Of a stretch of DNA of 28,528 nucleotides, positions 15,836-23,902 are shown in pieces. Under the pieces are notes generated by a model that searched no databases, was not told the DNA's origin, and saw only the letters and a program-made list of their open reading frames with translations. The DNA is taken from contig JABXHG010000122.1 in NCBI GenBank assembly GCA_013393545.1, positions 1-28,528 on the forward strand, read 5' to 3'. The position numbers and the translations under genes were made by a program. The stretch is from Alteromonadaceae bacterium (GTDB lineage: Bacteria; Pseudomonadota; Gammaproteobacteria; Pseudomonadales; Oleiphilaceae). Positions within the stretch are counted from its first letter, which is position 1, and each line of letters starts with the position of its first letter.

Positions 15836-17536
15836 ATGGCCAGCGTACCTGCAGAAACCAACGCCTCAGACCTGCCGGCAGGCAGCGAGAGCGACAGTCC
15901 GGAAGCCGGCAACAAAATGTTGCTGGGTTTCAATCGCCTGAACCTGCTGCGCCAGATCGGCCTGATGGTCGGGCTGGCTGCCAGTGTTGCCCTGGGCGTG
16001 GCCGTTGTGTTGTGGGCGCAGGAGCCCAACTACCAGCCGGTGGTGGGCGATCTGTCCAACTACAACCCGCAGGACGTGGCTTCGATACTGGACAGCAACG
16101 GCATTGAATACAAAATGGACCCGCGCTCTGGCGCCTTGTTGGTACCTTCCGACAAAGTTTATGACGCCCGCATGAAGCTGGCGGCGGAGGGCGTGACCGA
16201 CCGTAAAACCATTGGTTTTGAATTGCTTGATAAAGATCGGGGCCTGGGCACCTCTCAGTTCATGGAAACCGTCAGCTATCGCCGTGGCCTGGAAGGTGAG
16301 CTGGCCCGCACCATTGCCAGCATGCGTGGGGTTAAAAACGCCCGCGTACATCTGGCCATTCCTGAAAGATCCGTATTTATTCGTGATGCCCGCGAGCCCA
16401 GCGCCTCTGTGTTCCTGGACCTGTTTGCCGGCCGCCGTCCCGAACAAGAGCAGATTCGTGCCATCGTCAACCTGGTGGCAGGCAGTATTCCGATGATGAA
16501 TCGTGAACAGGTAACAGTGGTTGATCACAACGGCAATCTGCTGACCGGCGACGAGCCGGAAGCCCAGGTCGACCGGATGAAGGATCAATACGAGTACACC
16601 TCCCGGGTGGAAGAGCGGCTGACCCGCCGGGTGGCTTCCCTGGTTTCCCCGATTATCGGTGATGGCCGCTACCGCGCAGAGGTAACCGCCGATCTGGATT
16701 TCTCGGCGGTCGAACGTGCCGAGGAACTGTTCAACCCGGATCAGCAGGCTGTGCGCAGTGAACGTGAACTGGTTGACCAGCGTGGCGCAAATGCCCAGGG
16801 TGGCGTGCCGGGTGCGCTGTCCAATCAACCGCCGGGCGCGGCCACCGTGCCCGAGCAGGTCGGGGAGGGTGAAGAAGGTGAAGGTGGCAATGCCGAGCCA
16901 GTAAATGTGCGCCGCGAGTCTACCCGTAACTACGAAGTGGACCGTACCGTCAGCTACACTCGCCAGGAAATGGGTGCCATTAACCGTGTTACCGTAGCCC
17001 TTGCGGTGGATGACAAACGGGTTGTGGATCCGGAAACCGGCGAAGTCTCGTTTGAGCCCTGGACCGAACAGGAGCTGCAGCGCCTGAGCATGTTGGTACG
17101 CGATGCGGTGGGTTACTCCGCCGCCCGTGGTGACAGCGTAACCGTGATGAATACCGCTTTCGCACCGGAAGAAACGGTGGAATACGAAGAGCCCGGCTTC
17201 TGGGAACAGCCCTGGTTCTGGGATCTGATGAAGCAGGTGTTGGCGGGGCTGGTGATCCTGATTCTGGTACTCGGCCTGCTGCGCCCGACTCTCAAGGCCC
17301 TGTCCGGTGGTGGTCGAGCCGGTAAAGAAGCCGAGAGCGACGACGATTACGGCTCGCTGGAAGGCATTGAAGGTGGCGACGCCCTGCGGGATGCCATGTC
17401 TTCCCAGGACGACCTGCTTTTGCCAGGCGCAACCGAAGGTTATGATAGGCACCTGAATGCCCTGAAAGGTTTGATCGCTGATGATCCGGCCAGGGTTTCC
17501 CAGGTACTGCGTCAATGGGTGAACGTCGATGACTGA
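15836..17536 (+). CDS. fliF: FliF, flagellar MS-ring protein
   Basis: FliF forms the inner-membrane MS ring on which the motor and export gate assemble. The 566-residue protein has a short cytoplasmic N-terminus, a first membrane helix (about 41-60), and a large periplasmic region with the ring-building motifs GVKNARVHLAIPERSVFIRD and NREQVTVVDHNGNLL. A second membrane helix lies near 462-484 (LAGLVILILVLGLL). The cytoplasmic tail ends HLNALKGLIADDPARVSQVLRQWVNVDD, the FliG-binding segment. A Gly/Glu-rich insert around residues 320-350 lies in the variable periplasmic loop. It overlaps fliG by 8 bases, which suits a ring pair made in fixed ratio. Confidence 0.98.
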   Translation: MASVPAETNASDLPAGSESDSPEAGNKMLLGFNRLNLLRQIGLMVGLAASVALGVAVVLWAQEPNYQPVVGDLSNYNPQDVASILDSNGIEYKMDPRSGALLVPSDKVYDARMKLAAEGVTDRKTIGFELLDKDRGLGTSQFMETVSYRRGLEGELARTIASMRGVKNARVHLAIPERSVFIRDAREPSASVFLDLFAGRRPEQEQIRAIVNLVAGSIPMMNREQVTVVDHNGNLLTGDEPEAQVDRMKDQYEYTSRVEERLTRRVASLVSPIIGDGRYRAEVTADLDFSAVERAEELFNPDQQAVRSERELVDQRGANAQGGVPGALSNQPPGAATVPEQVGEGEEGEGGNAEPVNVRRESTRNYEVDRTVSYTRQEMGAINRVTVALAVDDKRVVDPETGEVSFEPWTEQELQRLSMLVRDAVGYSAARGDSVTVMNTAFAPEETVEYEEPGFWEQPWFWDLMKQVLAGLVILILVLGLLRPTLKALSGGGRAGKEAESDDDYGSLEGIEGGDALRDAMSSQDDLLLPGATEGYDRHLNALKGLIADDPARVSQVLRQWVNVDD

Positions 17537-18566
17537 TGAAAACGGCCAACAGGGTGGCGCGCAGAAACCAAGGCGCAAGATCCCCCGGGTCGAGCAGGCC
17601 GCCATTCTGCTAATGTCGCTGGGCGAGGCGGACGCCGCCGAAGTGCTCAAACACATGGGGCCGAAAGAAGTGCAGCGGGTAGGCGTGGCCATGGCGCAGA
17701 TGGACGACGTCAGCAAGGATGACGTGGAATTCGTGCTGTCCCAGTTTGTCGACGCCGTGGGTGGGCAAACCGGTCTGGGCGTGGGCAACGACGATTACAT
17801 TCGTACCATGCTTACTCAGGCATTGGGTGACGACAAAGCCTCCAGTCTGATTGACCGTATCCTGATCGGCGGCAACACCACCGGCCTGGACACCCTGAAA
17901 TGGATGGAACCCAAGGCCGTGGGCGACGTTATCCGCTACGAACACCCGCAGATCCAGGCCATCGTTATTTCCTACCTGGATCCGGACCAGGCCGCCGAGA
18001 TTCTGGCGACCCTGGATGAAAAAGTCCGGCTGGACGTCATGATGCGCGTGGCCTCGCTGGAAAGTATCCAGCCCCAGGCGCTTCAGGAACTCAACTCCAT
18101 TCTTGAAAAACAGTTCTCCGGTGGCTCGGCCGCACAAACCAGCCGTATTGGCGGTGTCAAACGGGCGGCGGATATCATGAACTTCATGGAACGCAGCATT
18201 GAAGGCGGCCTCATGGATTCCATCAAGGACATGGATCCGGATCTGGCCACCACCATCGAAGACCTCATGTTTGTGTTCGACAACCTCAAGGATGTTGACG
18301 ACCGAGGTATCCAGGCGTTGCTGCGTGAAGTATCCTCCGAGGTGCTGGTGGTGGCACTGAAAGGTGCGGACGACGCGGTCAAGGACAAGATCTTCGCCAA
18401 CATGTCCAAACGGGCGGCCGAATTGTTGCAGGATGATCTGGAGGCCAAGGGCCCGGTCAAGGTCAGCGAAGTGGAAGCCGCGCAGAAGGACATCATCACC
18501 ATTGCCCGCCGTATGGCGGAAGCCGGCGAGATTTCCCTCGGCGGTGCCGGTGAAGAAATGATGTGA
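17529..18566 (+). CDS. fliG: FliG, flagellar motor switch and torque protein
   Basis: FliG sits on the FliF tail, binds FliM, and transmits torque from the stator. The 345-residue product shows the N-terminal domain (EQAAILLMSLGEADAAEVLKHMGP), the EHPQ motif in RYEHPQIQAIVISYLD that contacts FliM, and the C-terminal torque helix with charged residues around FVFDNLKDVDDRGIQALLREV. Length and motifs are typical. The ATG is inside the end of fliF and the stop shares one base with the fliH ATG (TGATG), so translation is coupled on both sides. Confidence 0.98.
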   Translation: MTDENGQQGGAQKPRRKIPRVEQAAILLMSLGEADAAEVLKHMGPKEVQRVGVAMAQMDDVSKDDVEFVLSQFVDAVGGQTGLGVGNDDYIRTMLTQALGDDKASSLIDRILIGGNTTGLDTLKWMEPKAVGDVIRYEHPQIQAIVISYLDPDQAAEILATLDEKVRLDVMMRVASLESIQPQALQELNSILEKQFSGGSAAQTSRIGGVKRAADIMNFMERSIEGGLMDSIKDMDPDLATTIEDLMFVFDNLKDVDDRGIQALLREVSSEVLVVALKGADDAVKDKIFANMSKRAAELLQDDLEAKGPVKVSEVEAAQKDIITIARRMAEAGEISLGGAGEEMM

Positions 18567-19474
18567 TGAAAGACTCGGATCAGGATCGCAGTACCCGACC
18601 AAAAGAACAAATGACCGCCTGGGAACGGTGGGAGTTGCCCCTGCTTGATGAGCAGGGCAACGAAGTGGTTGAGGAAGCGGAAGTCAAACCCATGACCGCT
18701 TCCGAGCTCGAGGAAATTCGCAAGGCTGCTTACGAAGATGGCTTTAAAGAGGGCCGCGAGGCCGGCTATAAAAGCGGCCTGGAGCAGGGCCGGGAAGACG
18801 GCCACAAGGAAGGCTTCGAGACCGGCCAGAACGAAGGCCGGGAACAGGGTCGCGAACAAGCCGGCGAAGAAACCCGTCAGCAAGTGGCCGCCACCCTCGA
18901 TCGTCTTGAGCACATCATGGGCGAACTGGTGCTGCCCATCCAGCGCCACGAGGAAGAACTGGAAACGGTGCTGGTTAACCTGACCACCGCCCTGTCCCGG
19001 GCCGTGGTGTTCCGGGAACTGAGCCTGGATTCCTCACAAATTCGCCAGGTGGTGCGCCAGGCACTTCAAGCGTTGCCGTCCACCGCCGAAAACCTGCGCA
19101 TTCATATCCACCCGGATGATCTGGAACCGGTACGGGAAGTGGCCGAACGTCTGGAAGTGGCGCCGGTGATCGTCGAAGACGACAGCCTGATGGCCGGTGG
19201 CTGCAAGGTTGAATCCCGCCACAGTCTGGTGGACTACACCATCGAAAAGCGCTTCCAGCACGCCGTTCAGGGTATGCTGGAAGAGCAGCTGGGCGAACCG
19301 ACCAGCGCCGGTGCCCCGGAAGCAGAGTTGCAGATGGGCGAGCTGACCGATTTCCACCGGGATGTGCTGGCCGAATCCGCCATGGACGAGCCGCCGGCAC
19401 CGGGGGCAGCCTCCGATTCTGAATCGCCACCAGAGCCGGGCCCGGAGGGTGATGATGACGTACCGTCTGGCTGA
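18566..19474 (+). CDS. fliH: FliH, export ATPase regulator
   Basis: FliH holds FliI in the FliH2-FliI complex and docks it to FliN and FlhA. The 302-residue product has the N-terminal tryptophan segment [12 protein letters not shown] used for docking, then a GxxxG repeat with ten glycines at strict four-residue spacing (Gly59 to Gly95). A coiled-coil and the C-terminal FliI-binding domain follow, with [14 protein letters not shown] and the GGCKVES motif. The last 50 residues are Pro/Glu/Asp-rich and variable. The ATG at 18566 overlaps the fliG stop; a GTG three bases earlier is possible but less likely. The 3' end overlaps fliI by 20 bases. Confidence 0.93.
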   Translation: MKDSDQDRSTRPKEQMTAWERWELPLLDEQGNEVVEEAEVKPMTASELEEIRKAAYEDGFKEGREAGYKSGLEQGREDGHKEGFETGQNEGREQGREQAGEETRQQVAATLDRLEHIMGELVLPIQRHEEELETVLVNLTTALSRAVVFRELSLDSSQIRQVVRQALQALPSTAENLRIHIHPDDLEPVREVAERLEVAPVIVEDDSLMAGGCKVESRHSLVDYTIEKRFQHAVQGMLEEQLGEPTSAGAPEAELQMGELTDFHRDVLAESAMDEPPAPGAASDSESPPEPGPEGDDDVPSG

Positions 19475-20840
19475 TCGCCTGAAAGAGCTGCAAAACGCTA
19501 TTCCCCCGGAACCCGCGCCGGAATTGTCCGGCCGTCTGACCCGCATGGTCGGCCTGACGCTGGAATGCGTGGGCTGCCCCATGGTGGTGGGTGATCGCTG
19601 CGTGATCCAGGGCCAGAACACCGGCAATGTTGAGGCCGAAGTGGTGGGTTTCGAGGAAGACAAGGTCTACCTGATGCCGCTCACCGCCATTGAAGGCCTG
19701 CGGCCCGGTGCCCGGGTGGTGCCACTGACAGCTACCAGCCGTGTACCGGTTGGGCCGCAAATGCTGGGCCGGGTGGTCAACGGTGCCGGCGACCCGCTCG
19801 ATGGCAAAGGCCCGTTGCAGGCCGAAGCCCGGGTGAACCTGTCCGGTGACATCATCAACCCGCTTGACCGCGCTCCCGTGCGCCAGTCCATGGATGTGGG
19901 TATTCGCGCCATCAACTCCCTTCTGACCGTTGGCCAGGGCCAGCGCCTGGGTCTGTTTGCCGGCAGTGGCGTGGGTAAAAGTATGCTGCTGGGCATGATG
20001 ACCCGCTTTACCGATGCCGACATTACCGTGGTTGGTCTGATCGGCGAGCGGGGCCGGGAAGTGAAGGAATTTATCGAAGACATCCTTGGCGAAGAAGGCC
20101 TGGCCCGTTCGGTAGTCGTGGCCGCGCCCGCCGATGATTCGCCACTGATGCGCCTGCGTGCCGCCATGCTGACCACCCGTATTGCCGAGTATTACCGCGA
20201 TCAGGGCAAGCGGGTGTTGCTGCTGATGGACTCGCTGACCCGCTATTCCCAGGCCCAGCGGGAAATTGCCCTGGCCGTGGGCGAGCCACCGGCCACCAAA
20301 GGCTACCCGCCTTCGGTGTTCGCCAAATTGCCGCAGCTGGTCGAGCGCACCGGTAACGGTCGCCCCGGTGGTGGCTCTATCACCGCCTTTTATACCGTGC
20401 TAACCGAAGGTGATGACCAGCAAGACCCCATTGCCGACGCCGCCCGGGCAATTCTGGATGGCCATATTGTGTTGTCCCGCCGGTTGGCGGAAGAAGGGCA
20501 TTATCCTGCCATTGATGTGGAAGCCTCCATCAGCCGGGTCATGCCCCAGGTCACCAGCCCGGAGCACATGGCTCGTGCCCAGCGCTTCAAACAGGTTTAC
20601 TCCCGTTATCAGCAAGCCCGGGACCTGATCAGCGTGGGGGCCTATGTCAAAGGTTCTGACCCTGAGACGGATTTTGCCATTCAGCACATTGGTAACATGC
20701 GCCAGTTCCTGCAACAGGGCCTGAATGAAAGTGCGCCTTTGAACGAATGTATTGATCAGCTAATGGCCGTGGTGCCGGAGCGCCGCTCGCCGGATCGCCA
20801 GAAAGCACCCGCCAACAATGCCGCCGGGGGTAATCGCTGA
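19455..20840 (+). CDS. fliI: FliI, flagellar type III export ATPase
   Basis: FliI is the F1-beta-like ATPase that powers or primes export of flagellar substrates. The 461-residue product has a beta-barrel N-terminal domain. The catalytic domain carries Walker A AGSGVGKS (169-176), the catalytic-glutamate region [13 protein letters not shown], Walker [19 protein letters not shown], and the C-terminal [17 protein letters not shown] helix region. Three starts are near: GGAGG at 19444-19448 is too close to the ATG at 19452 and well spaced for the one at 19455, which is chosen. It overlaps fliH and shares its last base with the fliJ start. Confidence 0.97.
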   Translation: MTYRLADRLKELQNAIPPEPAPELSGRLTRMVGLTLECVGCPMVVGDRCVIQGQNTGNVEAEVVGFEEDKVYLMPLTAIEGLRPGARVVPLTATSRVPVGPQMLGRVVNGAGDPLDGKGPLQAEARVNLSGDIINPLDRAPVRQSMDVGIRAINSLLTVGQGQRLGLFAGSGVGKSMLLGMMTRFTDADITVVGLIGERGREVKEFIEDILGEEGLARSVVVAAPADDSPLMRLRAAMLTTRIAEYYRDQGKRVLLLMDSLTRYSQAQREIALAVGEPPATKGYPPSVFAKLPQLVERTGNGRPGGGSITAFYTVLTEGDDQQDPIADAARAILDGHIVLSRRLAEEGHYPAIDVEASISRVMPQVTSPEHMARAQRFKQVYSRYQQARDLISVGAYVKGSDPETDFAIQHIGNMRQFLQQGLNESAPLNECIDQLMAVVPERRSPDRQKAPANNAAGGNR

Positions 20841-21283
20841 TGCTGCGTTCGCAACGATTGCAGACCGTTCTGTCGCTGGAAAAGCGCAAGGAACAGGAGG
20901 CGCTTGAGCGCATGGGTGAAGCCCGGGACCAGGCCGAAGCCCACCGCGAGCAGGTGAGAAATCTTGAACAGTACCAGCAGGAATATCGCAACCAGATTCG
21001 TGCCAGCCAGCAGGGCGTGGTGCCGGTCGCTCGCCTGCAGGCCTGGCAGGCGTTTATCGGCCAGCTTGATCAGGTGATTGCCCAGCAGGAGAAGCAGCTC
21101 CAGCAGGCCGAGCAGCTTTTCGAGGCGCGCCGGCAGGAATGGCTGCAAGCCTGGGAGCGGCGCCGGGGTATGGAAAAATATATTGAAACCTGTCGGCAAC
21201 AGGAACAGCGAGAACAGGATCTGCGCGAGCAGAAGCTGGCAGACGAAGCTGCGGGGCGGGCCTTTGTGCGACGCCAGCGATAA
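20840..21283 (+). CDS. fliJ: FliJ, export chaperone/ATPase stalk protein
   Basis: FliJ is the small coiled-coil stalk that sits in the FliI ring, resembling the gamma subunit of F1, and links it to FlhA. The 147-residue protein is almost one continuous antiparallel coiled coil rich in Glu, Gln and Arg (LEKRKEQEALERMGEARDQAEA; LDQVIAQQEKQLQQAEQLFEARRQEW). It has no membrane segment. Position after fliI and the TGATG junction support the identification, because sequence conservation in this family is low. A 124-base gap follows before the switch genes, with no sigma54 or sigma28 promoter that I can see. Confidence 0.93.
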   Translation: MLRSQRLQTVLSLEKRKEQEALERMGEARDQAEAHREQVRNLEQYQQEYRNQIRASQQGVVPVARLQAWQAFIGQLDQVIAQQEKQLQQAEQLFEARRQEWLQAWERRRGMEKYIETCRQQEQREQDLREQKLADEAAGRAFVRRQR

Positions 21284-21407
21284 CGCGGCAAATTGATTCA
21301 GGTGCATGCAAAATCCGGCAATTCGACTATGCTTGTGCCCATACAGCGGCTGGCGAAACGGCGGGAAAGCCGGCAGGAGTTTTCGTCATGTTTCGGGAGA
21401 TTTGCAA

Positions 21408-21713
21408 ATGCCGATATCTGCGCACCGTAGTGACAACGGGCAAACACTGGTTATTTCGGTGGAAGGGCGCTTCGATTTCAGTTCCCACCAGGCGTTTCGC
21501 GACGCCTATGAACAAGGCGATCGCGGAGTGGAGCGCTACGTAATCGACCTATCCGAGACCACCTATCTGGACAGTTCCGCATTGGGCATGTTGTTACTGC
21601 TGCGGGATCACGCCGGTGGTGACGCTGCCCGAATCTCCATTGAAAACTGCAACAGCGATGTCCGGCGCATACTCTCCATCTCCAACTTTGAACAGCTTTT
21701 CAGCATCTGCTGA
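21408..21713 (+). CDS. hsbA: HsbA-type anti-sigma-factor antagonist (STAS domain)
   Basis: A 101-residue single STAS domain, the partner-switch component that in Pseudomonas (HsbA) binds the anti-sigma factor FlgM or the cyclase HsbD depending on its phosphorylation. The phosphorylation segment reads DLSETTYLDSSALGMLLLL, which places a serine at position 56, the same number reported for Pseudomonas HsbA. The start at 21408 follows GGGAG with 8 bases spacing and opens the domain correctly; the frame is open further upstream but codes nothing STAS-like. The downstream regulator starts inside its 3' end. The symbol is by domain order and context. Confidence 0.85.
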   Translation: MPISAHRSDNGQTLVISVEGRFDFSSHQAFRDAYEQGDRGVERYVIDLSETTYLDSSALGMLLLLRDHAGGDAARISIENCNSDVRRILSISNFEQLFSIC

Positions 21714-23475
21714 GTCCTCTGGCCTGAACCTGCTGGTGGCTGAAGACAACCAGCCGGACCGGATGATTCTGTGCGCCTTGCTGGAAAAGCTGGGCCATCG
21801 CGTGTTTGAAGTCAGTAATGGCACGCAGGCGGTTGAACAGTTTGCCGCCATTCAACCGGACATCGTCTTGCTGGATGCCATGATGCCGGGTCTGGATGGC
21901 CTGCAGGCGGCCCGCCAAATCAAACAGCTGGCCGGCGACCGGCTGGTTCCCCTGGCTTTTCTCACCTCGTTGTCAGACCCCCGGGAGCTGGCCCGTTGTC
22001 TGGAAGCAGGCGGTGACGATTTTCTGATCAAGCCCTTTAACCGGGTTATCCTCGAAGCCAAGCTGAATGCGCTGAACCGCATGCGCCTGTTGCATCAGGC
22101 GCTGTCTGAGCGGGTGGAGCAGGAGCGCCGGAAGAACGAACAGATGCTGGCGGAGCAGAAAGTCGCCCGGCTGGTATTCGATAACGTAGCCCATGTTGGC
22201 TGCCTGACTGCCCCCAACATTCGTTACCACGCCTCCCCGTTGTCGGTGTTCAACGGAGATGTGGTGTTCGCTGCCAATCGGCCTGGTGGTGGCAGTCTGG
22301 TCTTTCTCGGTGACTTTACCGGGCATGGCTTGCCCGCCGCCATTGGCGCCATGCCCGTGGCGGAAATTTTCTATGGCATGGTGGCCCACGGCTTTCGCGC
22401 ACCGGATATCCTGCGGGAGATCAACAATAAGCTCAGGCGCATTCTGCCGGTGGGTATGTTCTGCTGCGGTGCCATGATTGAGACCGACAGCCGCCAGGGG
22501 TTGTTGCGGGCCTGGAACGGTGGCCTGCCAGACGCCTGGGTGCTGCGTACCACGGGCGAGAGAGTGGCCATTCCATCCCGTAATCTGCCATTGGGGGTGC
22601 GTGATCCCGGTCAGTTTTCCGCGTCAATGGTGGTGTTTCAGGCAACCCCGGGTGATCACGTGGTGTTGATGACCGACGGCTTTTCCGAAACCCGTGACCA
22701 GCAGGGCAATATGCTGGGAGAATCCGGCGTACGTGCGGTACTGGCAGGCCTGGATTTCCCGGATCAGGCGTTTGATGCCTTGCTGGCCCGCATCAAGGCG
22801 TTTGCCGGGCGCCCGGAATCGGTGGATGACCTGACCCTGTGCGCGCTGGAGATCACTGATACCACGCCGCCGCCACCTTCGCCACCGGTGCGCACCGGTG
22901 GCGATGAAGCTCCGGCTGGGGCGGCGGACTGGCAGTGCGTTTACGAAGTGCGGGAAAGCACCCTGGCCGAATTCAACCCTTTGCCGCTGTTACTGCATAT
23001 CTGCATGGAAGTGCCCGGCCTGCGTTGCCGCAGCGGCGAGGTGTACACGCTTTTATCCGAACTTTACAACAATGCCCTGGAACACGGAGTGCTGGCCTTG
23101 TCATCTGAGTGGAAGGACTCGCCCCGTGGCTTTGCCTTCTATTATCAGGAGCGCCAGCGCCGGCTGGCGGAGACCAACGGGCATTTTGTTCGCTTCTTCC
23201 TGAGCCACGAATCCCGCCCGCCCGGCGGTCGCCTGAGAATTACCTGCGAAGACAGTGGTGATGGCTTTGATTTCGCAAGCCACTCTGCCAGAGTGACCGG
23301 GAGCCGTGCATCCCGGGGACCCGCTTCCACCAGCGGCGGCTATGCCGGTCGCGGGCTGGAATTGCTCAGACGCATGGCTACCCGGTTGCATGTGCATGGC
23401 AAGGGCAACCAGGTGGAAGTGGTTTACGACTGGGAACCGCCAACAGGCACCGATGGGAGACCGATTGATGACTGA
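21658..23475 (+). CDS. hsbR: HsbR-type response regulator with PP2C phosphatase and serine-kinase domains
   Basis: A 605-residue three-domain regulator, numbered from 21658. The receiver domain (about 22-140) has Asp73 in VLLDAMMPG and a lysine in FLIKPF. A coiled linker leads to a SpoIIE/PP2C phosphatase domain with GDFTGHG (218-224), TDGFSET (339-345) and DDLTL (390-394), so the metal-binding acids look intact. A Pro-rich linker precedes a GHKL kinase domain with N box ELYNNALEHG (468-477) and CEDSGDGFD. In Pseudomonas the homologous protein both phosphorylates and dephosphorylates HsbA, controlled by HptB. The start is uncertain: a GTG at 21616 or the ATG at 21658, both inside hsbA and neither with a good ribosome-binding site. 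Confidence 0.85.
   Translation: MSGAYSPSPTLNSFSASAESSGLNLLVAEDNQPDRMILCALLEKLGHRVFEVSNGTQAVEQFAAIQPDIVLLDAMMPGLDGLQAARQIKQLAGDRLVPLAFLTSLSDPRELARCLEAGGDDFLIKPFNRVILEAKLNALNRMRLLHQALSERVEQERRKNEQMLAEQKVARLVFDNVAHVGCLTAPNIRYHASPLSVFNGDVVFAANRPGGGSLVFLGDFTGHGLPAAIGAMPVAEIFYGMVAHGFRAPDILREINNKLRRILPVGMFCCGAMIETDSRQGLLRAWNGGLPDAWVLRTTGERVAIPSRNLPLGVRDPGQFSASMVVFQATPGDHVVLMTDGFSETRDQQGNMLGESGVRAVLAGLDFPDQAFDALLARIKAFAGRPESVDDLTLCALEITDTTPPPPSPPVRTGGDEAPAGAADWQCVYEVRESTLAEFNPLPLLLHICMEVPGLRCRSGEVYTLLSELYNNALEHGVLALSSEWKDSPRGFAFYYQERQRRLAETNGHFVRFFLSHESRPPGGRLRITCEDSGDGFDFASHSARVTGSRASRGPASTSGGYAGRGLELLRRMATRLHVHGKGNQVEVVYDWEPPTGTDGRPIDD
22879..22904. repeat. Perfect 26-bp palindrome inside hsbR
   Basis: The sequence reads the same on both strands for 13 bp either side of the 22891/22892 boundary, from TCGCCACCGG to CCGGTGGCGA. 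It lies in codons for the Pro-rich linker between the phosphatase and kinase domains (about residues 408-416, SPPVRTGGD). No T tract follows. Confidence 0.9.
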
Positions 23476-23806
23476 ACAGCCCCGGCTGGACGAAAACGCT
23501 CTGGCCGAACTGAAAGAAGTGATGGATAGTGACTTTGACGCTCTTGTGCAAACCTTTCTGGCTGATTCCCGAAGCCGCATCCAGACCCTGCGCGAAGCGC
23601 TCGGCCAGGCCGACGAGGAACAGATCGTCAAAACTGCCCACAGTTTTAAAGGCAGCTGCATCAACATGGGCGCGCCACGGCTTAGTGATCATTGCAGTCA
23701 AGCGGAGCAGGCCGGTAAAGCCGGCGACCTGTCTGGTATGGATGTCAGGCTGGCGCGCATCGAACAGGAATTCGAGGAGGTGGAGCGGAGGCTGAGCCAG
23801 CTCTGA
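23468..23806 (+). CDS. hptB: HptB-type histidine phosphotransfer protein
   Basis: A 112-residue Hpt domain, a four-helix bundle that relays phosphate between hybrid kinases and a response regulator. The phosphoacceptor is His58 in TAHSFKGSC, the canonical HxxKG form. In Pseudomonas, HptB collects phosphate from several hybrid kinases and passes it to HsbR; the neighbouring hsbR-like gene makes the same role likely here. The ATG at 23468 lies 8 bases inside the end of hsbR, with GGGAGA at suitable spacing, so it is coupled to it. The sensor kinases that feed it are not in this window. It is followed by the fliK promoter. Confidence 0.88.
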   Translation: MTEQPRLDENALAELKEVMDSDFDALVQTFLADSRSRIQTLREALGQADEEQIVKTAHSFKGSCINMGAPRLSDHCSQAEQAGKAGDLSGMDVRLARIEQEFEEVERRLSQL

Positions 23807-23827
23807 CCTTTGCTTGATTGATAAGTC

Positions 23828-23843
23828 TGGCACTGAACTTGCA
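23828..23843 (+). promoter_or_regulatory. Sigma54 promoter of fliK
   Basis: TGGCACTGAACTTGCA is close to the ideal sigma54 element: TGGCAC, four more bases in register, and TTGCA with -24 GG and -12 GC correctly spaced. It starts 22 bases after the hptB stop, and initiation would fall near 23855, about 48 bases before fliK. Confidence 0.9.
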
Positions 23844-23902
23844 GAAATTTCGGAAATGGCCCCTTGAGGGTGTTCCCGACAGAAAAGCGGCAAGAGGTTG
23901 CC

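Noticed and set aside
15866..17788. Very long open frame antisense to fliF
   Set aside because: It mirrors the codon bias of fliF and the start of fliG. It has no domain, no ribosome-binding site and low-complexity composition typical of a shadow frame.
21306..21407. N-terminal extension of the STAS protein
   Set aside because: The extra 34 residues do not resemble STAS sequence, and a good ribosome-binding site precedes the ATG at 21408.
21284..21407. Sigma28 or sigma54 promoter in front of hsbA
   Set aside because: No pair of elements with correct spacing was found. TGGC occurs but without a GC ten bases after the GG.
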